Part shown: one piece after another, positions 6,459 to 14,111 of the stretch | Position numbering within the stretch: the first letter of the stretch is position 1 | Layout of the letters: the number at the start of each line of letters is the position of its first letter | Assembly: GCA_004554395.1 (NCBI GenBank) | Contig: SFMP01000211.1 | Location: 1-20,597, forward strand | Direction of reading: 5' to 3' | DNA from: Myxococcales bacterium | GTDB lineage: Bacteria > Myxococcota_A > Bradymonadia > UBA4248 | Length of the DNA: 20,597 nucleotides | Notes under the pieces: generated by a model | Databases searched by the model: none | What the model was told of the DNA's origin: nothing | The model's input: only the letters and a program-made list of their open reading frames with translations | Made by a program: the position numbers and the translations under genes

Positions 6459-7688
6459 ATGAATCTCAAACCAATCGCCATTTCCTTCGCACTCCCCATT
6501 TCCTTCGCTTCGATCCCCATGGCAATCGCCTCCCCCGATGGGCACGACAATCCCCCCATATCCATCTCTTCGGGCGATTGGACTTTCTCTTTCGGCGGAT
6601 ATGCTCGCACTGGCGCCATCTGGAAATCGTTCGACGGCGACGCGCCCAAAGACGCCACCGACCATAAAGCCGGTTTCGTCGTCCTCAATGGCCGCATGAA
6701 CTTTGGACTCAAATACAAAGACCTCATCTCGGGGCGAATCAGCCTCGATGGTGCCGGCGGCGTCAACGCGCTCAACGGAAAATCCTCGGGCAATGTCGCA
6801 CTCAAAGACGCATACCTCGATTTCGATATCGTCCCCGCCTTCCGAATCAAAGCGGGGCAGTTCAAACCTCCCATCGATTTCGAAAGCCTCACCTCAACAC
6901 CCGATGCGAATTTTATCGAACAAAGCGTCGTCTCAAAGGGCGGAAATTCAAATCTCTACAATAAAACCGATTATAATTCGGGCTTCGAACCCGGTCGACA
7001 AATCGGCGTTTCGTTCTATTCCGATATGCTCGAGTTCCAAAGCGTCGGATTCCGATACAACGTCGCCGTCACAAATGGGCAAACCGCCCTCTCGAAAGCC
7101 GCCGAAGAAGGCTATTTTGCCGCCTATGGGCGACTAGAACTCGGCCTGAAAAAGTCACTCTACGGCGACAGCGCGCCGGGCACGTTTTTCACGATCGCAC
7201 TCAGCGGTTCGGTCGAGCTACGCGAAGCAAAAATCGACGAAAACGACGATACCGATTCGCTCGGTCACCGATATCGCGCCGCTGGCGAACTCCACGCGCG
7301 ATACAAAGGCATCGAAGCCGATTTCGAAGCGATATGGGAACGCTACGACGTGCTCGATCTCGACGATTCTCTCTTCGTCAACGGAAAATACACCGGAAAA
7401 CGTCGATACAAAGCGCTCGATAAACTTGGCATCGTCGCACAGATATCGTATACACTCCCGATAGAATATTTTCGGTTTCAGATCGGTTATCGGTTTGCAA
7501 TGATGCAGCCCGTCATGGACAATGCAAAGTCGTTCGACAGCGTCGATTTGTATCAGCATACGGCTTCGTTGGGCTATGTCGTCGAAAATTATCCGATCAT
7601 CGTTCGTGCCGACTACACGCGAAACGACGAAACAGGACCCGAAATCCACAACGACACGATCTTTGGCATCGTCCAAGTGCGGTGGTAA
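6459..7688 (+). CDS. Phosphate-selective-porin (OprO/OprP)-like outer-membrane protein
   Basis: A 409-residue exported beta-barrel protein. The N-terminus (MNLKPIAISFALPISFASIP...AIAS) is a Sec signal peptide. The mature part alternates polar and hydrophobic residues and shows Porin_O_P-like segments: SFGGYARTGAIW, the strand GRISLDGAGG, and KDAYLDFDIVPAFRIKAGQFKPPIDFES. The last of these matches the family's conserved VGQFKxPFxxE region. It ends VQVRW, with the terminal aromatic typical of BAM substrates. It probably forms a trimeric channel in the outer membrane. The name says little about the solute, and phosphate selectivity is not shown. No clear ribosome site precedes the ATG. It may be transcribed with the permease through the palindrome cluster. 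Confidence 0.75.
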   Translation: MNLKPIAISFALPISFASIPMAIASPDGHDNPPISISSGDWTFSFGGYARTGAIWKSFDGDAPKDATDHKAGFVVLNGRMNFGLKYKDLISGRISLDGAGGVNALNGKSSGNVALKDAYLDFDIVPAFRIKAGQFKPPIDFESLTSTPDANFIEQSVVSKGGNSNLYNKTDYNSGFEPGRQIGVSFYSDMLEFQSVGFRYNVAVTNGQTALSKAAEEGYFAAYGRLELGLKKSLYGDSAPGTFFTIALSGSVELREAKIDENDDTDSLGHRYRAAGELHARYKGIEADFEAIWERYDVLDLDDSLFVNGKYTGKRRYKALDKLGIVAQISYTLPIEYFRFQIGYRFAMMQPVMDNAKSFDSVDLYQHTASLGYVVENYPIIVRADYTRNDETGPEIHNDTIFGIVQVRW

Positions 7689-7744
7689 TTCACAGACCGC
7701 GTAGAATTGCGCATGGCGATGTTCTCAGCAAGAGGAGTTAGAAC

Positions 7745-10546
7745 ATGATTTTAGACAGTCAGATGAGTGTGAATTTGTGCACGGCGTTGAGCGACGCGCT
7801 CGCGCGCGCAGAGCGCGAACACCATGCAAATGTGGAGATCGAACACGTTTTGTTGGCGATCATCGCGCAAGATTCCAATGGCGTCGCCCTTTTCCGAGGC
7901 ATGAACGTCGAATTGTCGTACCTCATCCATCGCCTAGAACGCGAGGCGAGTCGTTTGCCAAAGACGATGGGTGGCCAACGTCCAACGCCCTCGGCGCGAC
8001 TCGAACAAGCTCTCGGCATGGCATTCGAACTCAGCCTCGCTTCACAACGCACTTTCGCTACGACGACCGATTTCATCGCCGCTGTCTGTCAACTCCCTAC
8101 GGGATCCGCCGCGCTCATGCTCCGGTCGATGAATTTGTCGTCCGCATCGGTCCAAAACGCTCTCGTCCGCATGAATTTGCCCGCCGAAGCGCAAAATACG
8201 TTCGAATCCCCGTTCAACGTCCTCAACGTCGCCCCTCAATCCCCGAGCTACAACAATAATATGGCACAATCGCCATATTCGGGCCTAGGGCTCTCGCCCG
8301 TCAACGCACCCAATAATGGCGCCAATGGCACGGCCATGCAAAATGCCGTCGCACAACAACCTCTCATGTCGGTCACCTGGACGCCATTGCCATCTAACCT
8401 CGACGAAGTCCGAAAAATGACCACCGATTGGACTCTCCTAGCCGCTCAAGGAAAACTCCGCCCATGTATCGCCCGCGACGACGAAATCCGACGACTCACG
8501 CAAATACTCATGCGGAAAGAAAAAAATAACCCAGTCCTCATCGGCGATTACGGCATCGGAAAAAATACGATCGTCATGGGCCTCGCCCAACGCATCGTGC
8601 GAGGCGAAGTCCCCGAACGCTTCAAAAAATATACACTGCTCAAACTCGATTCCGTCTCCGTCTTGGGCGGCGCCACCTACAAAAGCGAGCTCACCGCTAG
8701 CATCAACAAACTCGCCAAAGAAATTTCGGGCGTCAATGGGCGCGTCATCCTATACATCCCCGACCTCTTCTCCTTCGGAAACGTCTCTCTCGACCTCGTC
8801 GATATCCTCGAACCCATCCTCATGCGCGGCGATTTCCTCGTCCTCGCTTCGTCCGAAGAACGAGAGCAGAAAAAAGTCTTCGACGCAAAAGTCATTTGCA
8901 AACGACTATTCCATCCGCTCGACATCAAAGAACCTACGACCGAGCAAGCAACGTCTATGCTCCAAGAAATCAAACAACTCTACGAAGTCCACCACGGCGT
9001 CGTCATTTCCGACGAAGGCGTCAAAGCCGCCGTCTTGCAGTCAAAACGCTACCTCCCGTCTCGACACCTCCCCGATAAAGCCGTCGACTTGCTCGACGAA
9101 TCCGCTGGCCGACTCCGCATGACGCTCGATGCTCTCCCAGAAGGCGGCGAAAAAATCGTCGCCGAAATGGATGCCATTCGCATGTCCCTCTCCAATATCC
9201 GTAGCGATTCTACCGCTAATGCCATCGCCCAACGAAACGATCTCGAAGCACAGCTGCGCAAAAAAAGCGAAGAACTCGAGCTCTTCAAACGACAATGGCA
9301 AGCCGAAAAAAGCGCCATCGCCGAAATCACGTCGATCAAATCTTCGATCGAACAACTCTACGGCGAAATCGATAAACTCCAACGACTCGGAAGAACCGCC
9401 GAAGCCGATTCCATCCGTTACGGGCGACTGCTCGATCTCCAATCCAACCTCAAAACGCTCGAAACTCGGCTCAATTCTAAACCTCGACTCGTTCAAACTG
9501 CCGTCGGACCCAATCAAATCGCCGATACAATCGCTTCTTGGACCGGAATCCCCGTCTCCAAAATGATGGAAGACGAAGTCGAAAAAATCTTGTCGATCGA
9601 AAAGAATTTGTCGGGCCGAGTCATCGGTCAAGATCAAGCCGTCAAAGCCATCGCCTCGGCTGTTCGCCGTTCGCGTACTGGTTTGCAAGATCCAAATCGA
9701 CCCATCGGCAGCTTCATCTTCCTAGGCCCCTCGGGCGTCGGTAAAACCGAGCTCGCCAAATCACTCGCATCTTTCCTCTTCGACGACGAACAAGCTATGA
9801 TTCGACTCGATATGAGCGAATACATGGAAAAACACGAAGTCGCAAAACTCATCGGGGCTCCTCCCGGATACGTCGGACACGAAGATGGCGGCGTCCTCAC
9901 CAATGCCGTCCTCGAAAAACCTTACTCCGTCGTACTATTCGACGAAGTCGAAAAAGCACACCCCGATACGTTCAATATCCTACTACAACTCCTCGACGAC
10001 GGACGACTCACCGACTCTAAAGGACAGCTCGTCGACTTCAAAAATACAATCGTCATCATGACGAGCAATTTGGGCGCAAAATATATCTTGGAATACATCG
10101 ACACCGATCAAGATAAAATGCGTGAACTCGTCATGAAAGCTCTCACCGACCACTTCCGACCAGAATTCCTCGGCCGTATCGACGGCAAGATCATTTTCAA
10201 TGCGTTGACGAAAGATAATATACGTGCCATTCTCCGCATACAGCTTAAGCGCATCTACAAGCTGTTGGCCGAAAAAGGTCTATCGCTCGAAATCGACGCA
10301 CCCGCCGAAGATTTCCTCGTCGAACAAGGATATCAACCCGCTTTCGGCGCTCGACCGATCAAAAAAGCTATCGTCGATTACATTCAAGAGCCTCTCTCGA
10401 CGCTACTTCTCAGCGAACGATATCCCGAAGGTACCGTCATCACTGCCACCGCTCTCGAGGGCGCTCAAGCACTGACCTACGGAAAACGCTTGCCTGCCGA
10501 ACAACCGACTCTAGCAAATGCCGATTCGGTATTCGAAACGGTTTAA
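7745..10546 (+). CDS. ClpB-like AAA+ protein with a degenerate first ATPase domain
   Basis: A 933-residue Hsp100 protein, longer than typical ClpB (about 860). Order: Clp_N repeats (to about 150), an Asn/Pro-rich linker (165-215), NBD1 (220-400), a ClpB-type coiled-coil middle domain (about 475-590), NBD2 (600-800) and D2-small with GARPIKKAI. NBD2 is intact: GPSGVGKT (661-668), VVLFDEVEKAH with D733/E734, and FRPEFLGRID. NBD1 is not. Its Walker A reads GDYGIGKNT, with Asn274 in place of Thr/Ser, and its Walker B reads LYIPDLF, with Pro-Asp (339-340) in place of Asp-Glu; the sensor region is also altered. The pore-loop tyrosine (GGATYKSE) is kept. The middle domain suggests a disaggregase paralogue, not a ClpA/ClpC protease partner. 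A strong Shine-Dalgarno (GAGGAG) lies 7 nt before the ATG. Confidence 0.9.
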   Translation: MILDSQMSVNLCTALSDALARAEREHHANVEIEHVLLAIIAQDSNGVALFRGMNVELSYLIHRLEREASRLPKTMGGQRPTPSARLEQALGMAFELSLASQRTFATTTDFIAAVCQLPTGSAALMLRSMNLSSASVQNALVRMNLPAEAQNTFESPFNVLNVAPQSPSYNNNMAQSPYSGLGLSPVNAPNNGANGTAMQNAVAQQPLMSVTWTPLPSNLDEVRKMTTDWTLLAAQGKLRPCIARDDEIRRLTQILMRKEKNNPVLIGDYGIGKNTIVMGLAQRIVRGEVPERFKKYTLLKLDSVSVLGGATYKSELTASINKLAKEISGVNGRVILYIPDLFSFGNVSLDLVDILEPILMRGDFLVLASSEEREQKKVFDAKVICKRLFHPLDIKEPTTEQATSMLQEIKQLYEVHHGVVISDEGVKAAVLQSKRYLPSRHLPDKAVDLLDESAGRLRMTLDALPEGGEKIVAEMDAIRMSLSNIRSDSTANAIAQRNDLEAQLRKKSEELELFKRQWQAEKSAIAEITSIKSSIEQLYGEIDKLQRLGRTAEADSIRYGRLLDLQSNLKTLETRLNSKPRLVQTAVGPNQIADTIASWTGIPVSKMMEDEVEKILSIEKNLSGRVIGQDQAVKAIASAVRRSRTGLQDPNRPIGSFIFLGPSGVGKTELAKSLASFLFDDEQAMIRLDMSEYMEKHEVAKLIGAPPGYVGHEDGGVLTNAVLEKPYSVVLFDEVEKAHPDTFNILLQLLDDGRLTDSKGQLVDFKNTIVIMTSNLGAKYILEYIDTDQDKMRELVMKALTDHFRPEFLGRIDGKIIFNALTKDNIRAILRIQLKRIYKLLAEKGLSLEIDAPAEDFLVEQGYQPAFGARPIKKAIVDYIQEPLSTLLLSERYPEGTVITATALEGAQALTYGKRLPAEQPTLANADSVFETV

Positions 10547-10547
10547 T

Positions 10548-10576
10548 TTCGCACCGCCCGTAAAATCATGTATGAT
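10548..10576 (+). promoter_or_regulatory. Possible promoter for the large membrane protein
   Basis: TTCGCA (10548-10553), a 17-bp spacer and TATGAT (10571-10576) lie just after the ClpB-like gene. They would give a leader of about 75 nt before the GTG start at 10660. Five of six -10 bases match consensus; the -35 is moderate. Confidence 0.4.
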
Positions 10577-10659
10577 GACGCTGTTCATGGAATCAAGAAG
10601 GGGCACGGGGGTTCGGTCTAGGCTCTAGCATCTCGATAAACAAGAACAGAGGGCACGCT

Positions 10660-13600
10660 GTGAATACGCGCATCAGACTTGGCATAATCGTTTCGTTCTT
10701 CTTGGCTTTACCGAGCTTGTGCCTCGGCGAAGACGCATTGAATTGCGACGTATCGGGCTCGTGGCGCTCCGATTCCGGATCCGTCACTGCCTCCGGCGTC
10801 CTATGCCAATCGGGCGATACACATCGCATCTATCGATTCAATGCTAAAGACGACGATGCCAAACCAAACGGCGCTTATGCGCCGTTCTACGCTAGCGCTG
10901 GCCCGGTCCGGTTTCTCTTCTCCGATCCCACGCAAAATGCGTTCTACTACGCCGACGACTCGCGACTATACGTCGTCGATGCCGATTCCTACAAAGTCTC
11001 GGCTTCAAAACAGTGGCGCAATGCACAAGTCATTGCGCAAGATCCTCACGATCCCACACATCGTGCTATCATACACGATGCCGACTCGGGGCTCGTCGTC
11101 CGACTCATTTCATTCCGCAAAGCGAGCATCGACGACGAACTCGTCGTCCCAGTCTCCGACGACTTCATCGACGCCTTCTGGACTCCCGATCGTTTCGTCG
11201 TCGTCGAAGCCAATGCCATGCACATCTATCGGCGTTCCGACGACTCGTATCGAAACGCTGGCTTGCCCGTGCCTCCTAACGACGATAACACGGCTCAAGC
11301 ACAAAACGACGATAACGCAAATAATTCCAATCAAGATAATAATTCCGAATCCAATTCCAATAATACACCTAAAGAACGAATTTGGAACGGCGAAACGGTC
11401 GCATTCGATCGCCCGCTCACCCGAGACGATTACCGTTGCGACCCCAATGGCATCATGGTCTGGGATAAATCGTCAAAGCGACTTTCCTACTACGTCTTTT
11501 CACATCGGCGATGGACTCGAGCCTCGATCAATGCAACCGCGTCGATTCGCGGCATCGGAACGAGCAATTCCTATGCGCTCGGCGTCACCAACGATATGAA
11601 TAACGTGCGAATCGTCGCTCGAATGGGCAGTTTCCTGCAAAATCGATACGAAGCAAAGTATTGGAAGCTCTCAAACGATCCCGATGTCCCTCTCGTCGTC
11701 GGCGAATTGAATACGATTGCTCTCGATGGCGGTAGCGATAACCGCGCACAAGTCATCGATACGAGCGAAATGACTTGGAAACGCGTCGCCCTCATCTCAT
11801 ATCCCGCCCCAGGCCATTTGGCCGAGCTCTCGCACGGTCTTTTAGTCACGATCCACCCCGATGCCAACGATGCCATCATCGTTTGGCACGCCAGAAGTGG
11901 CGAAAAGCGTTCGGTCATCTCAAAAACTCAAATCAGTACATCGGGGTTGGCCGATGTCGTGCGCGTCGAAACCGTCGACACTCTCCCGCGCTATAAACTC
12001 GTCTTCGATTCAGAAGGAAACTACGCGCTCTTCGACAGCGCACTCTCGACGCTCTCGAAAGCCATCTCTGCCGCCTCGTCGCCTTGGGCAAAAGTGCCAC
12101 GCAATTTCATCGCGACGGCAAATGCCATCGTCATGCCACAAGGCGACGATGACAAACAATGGGCTATCTATACCGATGCCACTAGCGCCAGCGGCGCAAA
12201 ACGATTCGATCTCAATTCGGCACTCAACGCCCCTCTCGACAATATGCTCTCTGCCAAAGATAAATGGTACGGCTATAGCGACGGGCACGACGCCTACACA
12301 CCGCCCGATGTCGGTGCCATCCAAAATCGCAACAATCCCACTGTCAACGCCATCGATCGACCTTCTCACCGCCCAAATTGGCTCGCTTGGGGGCTCGAAC
12401 TCTTGTCTATCCTCGCGATGCTCGGCGTCATGGCTTGGCGAAACGGATGGGGAAAACCGTCGAAATTATCACCAGAAAGCTCTAATGGAACGAGCGCGCT
12501 CATCATCGATATCTTCGATAAAAAGAATCGTCGAATGATTACCGATAGAGATATCCATTATTTCATCGAAGAAAATTTCTATTCTAAGCTATATTTTCGA
12601 GTCTTATCCGCTACAATTCTATCGCTTGGAATCGCTGTAGCCGTGGCACTCCCGTATTTCCGCGACGATACAGTCGCCACCTTCGTCTCGTGGGTTCTCG
12701 TTCTAGCAACCCCCATCTTCGCATTGATATGGATTTTGGCATCGTGGACGTATTGGAATCGACGATACTTGCTCCGATACGGATGTATCGTCGAAGGCAA
12801 ATGGCTCAATTGCGCAAAACCCAATCAATCGATCTCCTATATCCCTGAAGCTGGCAAATCGTTCGAACTCACGCGCAATCAATGGCATCGTGCCGACTAC
12901 GTCCCCATCGTCATCTTCGATCCGAGTCGACCGAATTTTGCCATCCAATACACCGGCGAATCCGAACACGCCCTCTTGGCGCTCAATCTCGAATCGACGG
13001 TCAAAGAACCTCCCAAAAACGCATGTAGCTTCGATGTCTTCCGACTCGCTGCCGTTTTGGCCGTCTTAGTCGGCGGCGCTGTCGCGACACAGCTCTTGTT
13101 CCATGCCGCATATCCTGCCAGCCTCAGCGAATGGCGATTGCAAGAACTCTCACAAGCCTATGCCATCGTCTCCGATGACAAAAACGATAGCGCTCAAGTG
13201 CCGTGCTCCGAAGAACAAAACGCCGATCAACCACAGTCCAATTGCAACGCCACCCAAATCGATAAAGACGAAAGACGCCCCATCGTCAAAACCCCTGGCA
13301 CGACTTTTACCATGGCATGCCTCGAACTCTGTCGCGATGGCGACGATATGTGCCAACGGCAATGCCACACGCGCCAACTCTTCAACATCCTCAAAGATGC
13401 CGGCTACGATTTCGATGGCACGATCTCTATCACGCCCGCCGAATTCCTCGATCAACGCCGACAAGCTATTGCCCAAGCGCGCAACGTCATCTTCGATACG
13501 TCTATCTCTTGCTCCGAACGCGCACAGCGCATTTCAAACACACCTCTGTGGAACGACGATCTCTACGTCTATTTCTTCGGCATTTATCGCGATCACGACG

Positions 13601-13800
13601 CCTTCGTCGCCGCGCAACTCGGCGATATCGCTACGCAAATCGTCGCCGATTCAAAAGTCTTCTCGCAATTATGCGACAATGCTTGTGTCGAAAATTCGAG
13701 CCATTGCATCGAACCTCCTGCTTGCCCCGATGGCATTGAAAAACTCAAATCAGCTGTCTGCACATTCCATTCCGCCATCGGAAACAATCCATTCCCATAA
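10660..13800 (+). CDS. Large exported four-helix membrane protein, family unknown
   Basis: A 1046-residue protein. GTG at 10660 is preceded by GAGGG at good spacing and followed by a signal peptide (RLGIIVSFFLALPSLCLG). A long beta-rich, presumably periplasmic domain runs to about residue 560, interrupted by an Asn/Asp-rich linker near 205-240; its repeating short strands suggest a propeller but no motif proves it. Hydrophobic helices lie near 572-592, 644-668, 673-705 and 793-818, with a cytoplasmic segment between the third and fourth. The C-terminus should therefore be periplasmic. It contains 12 cysteines, including ACLELCRDGDDMCQRQC and LCDNACVENSSHC, an even number that suits disulfides. 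I do not recognise the family, and no catalytic motif is visible. Confidence 0.85.
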   Translation: MNTRIRLGIIVSFFLALPSLCLGEDALNCDVSGSWRSDSGSVTASGVLCQSGDTHRIYRFNAKDDDAKPNGAYAPFYASAGPVRFLFSDPTQNAFYYADDSRLYVVDADSYKVSASKQWRNAQVIAQDPHDPTHRAIIHDADSGLVVRLISFRKASIDDELVVPVSDDFIDAFWTPDRFVVVEANAMHIYRRSDDSYRNAGLPVPPNDDNTAQAQNDDNANNSNQDNNSESNSNNTPKERIWNGETVAFDRPLTRDDYRCDPNGIMVWDKSSKRLSYYVFSHRRWTRASINATASIRGIGTSNSYALGVTNDMNNVRIVARMGSFLQNRYEAKYWKLSNDPDVPLVVGELNTIALDGGSDNRAQVIDTSEMTWKRVALISYPAPGHLAELSHGLLVTIHPDANDAIIVWHARSGEKRSVISKTQISTSGLADVVRVETVDTLPRYKLVFDSEGNYALFDSALSTLSKAISAASSPWAKVPRNFIATANAIVMPQGDDDKQWAIYTDATSASGAKRFDLNSALNAPLDNMLSAKDKWYGYSDGHDAYTPPDVGAIQNRNNPTVNAIDRPSHRPNWLAWGLELLSILAMLGVMAWRNGWGKPSKLSPESSNGTSALIIDIFDKKNRRMITDRDIHYFIEENFYSKLYFRVLSATILSLGIAVAVALPYFRDDTVATFVSWVLVLATPIFALIWILASWTYWNRRYLLRYGCIVEGKWLNCAKPNQSISYIPEAGKSFELTRNQWHRADYVPIVIFDPSRPNFAIQYTGESEHALLALNLESTVKEPPKNACSFDVFRLAAVLAVLVGGAVATQLLFHAAYPASLSEWRLQELSQAYAIVSDDKNDSAQVPCSEEQNADQPQSNCNATQIDKDERRPIVKTPGTTFTMACLELCRDGDDMCQRQCHTRQLFNILKDAGYDFDGTISITPAEFLDQRRQAIAQARNVIFDTSISCSERAQRISNTPLWNDDLYVYFFGIYRDHDAFVAAQLGDIATQIVADSKVFSQLCDNACVENSSHCIEPPACPDGIEKLKSAVCTFHSAIGNNPFP

Positions 13801-13813
13801 TCCATATTATCTC

Positions 13814-14049
13814 CGCCCGCCCCGCGTGCAGGTCATGTCCAAACCGCCGCCCGCCGCTGCGTGCGGACCATGTCCAAACCGCCGCCCGCCGCTGCGTGCG
13901 GACCATGTCCAAACCGCTGCCCGCCGCTGCGTGCGGACTATGTCCAAACCGCCGCCTGCCACGCGTGCAGGCCATGTCCAAACCGCCGCCCGCCACGCGT
14001 GCAGGCCATGTCAAAAACGCCGCCCGCCCCCGCGTGCGGATCTTGTCAA
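13814..14049 (+). repeat. Array of 34-35 bp minisatellite repeats
   Basis: About seven tandem units share the core ATGTCCAAACCGCCGCCC and the lead GCGTGCGGAC or GCGTGCAGGC. Core positions recur at 13834, 13869, 13904, 13939, 13973, 14007 and, degenerate, 14042, so the period is 35, 35, 35, 34, 34, 35. The period is not a multiple of three, and no ORF with plausible codon use spans the array. Units vary by point changes only, with no unique spacers. Within several units GGACCATGTCC can form a small stem. The array fills the gap between the large membrane protein and the TPR operon. Confidence 0.9.
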
Positions 14050-14071
14050 CCGAATGGATTGTTGGTAAACT
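14043..14071 (+). promoter_or_regulatory. Promoter of the TPR-led operon
   Basis: TTGTCA (14043-14048), a 17-bp spacer and TAAACT (14066-14071) form a good sigma-70-type promoter. Transcription would begin near 14078, leaving a leader of about 34 nt before the ATG at 14112. The -35 hexamer lies in the last, degenerate unit of the 35-bp array, aligned with ATGTCC of the other copies. Confidence 0.6.
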
Positions 14072-14111
14072 GTAGCCGTTTTAGTTGACCCATAACACGA
14101 GGGGTATGTGC

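Noticed and set aside
7745..10546. The ClpB-like protein as ClpV of a type VI secretion system
   Set aside because: No T6SS genes lie nearby, and the long middle domain with the RYGRLLDLQ-type segment is of the ClpB kind.
13814..14049. The array as a CRISPR
   Set aside because: The whole unit is repeated with point changes. There are no unique spacers between conserved repeats and no cas genes nearby.
13103..14068. A 321-codon frame over the end of the large membrane protein and the 35-bp array
   Set aside because: It is Ser/Pro/Arg-rich, overlaps a well-supported gene in another frame, and crosses repeats whose 35-bp period changes the reading frame at each unit.
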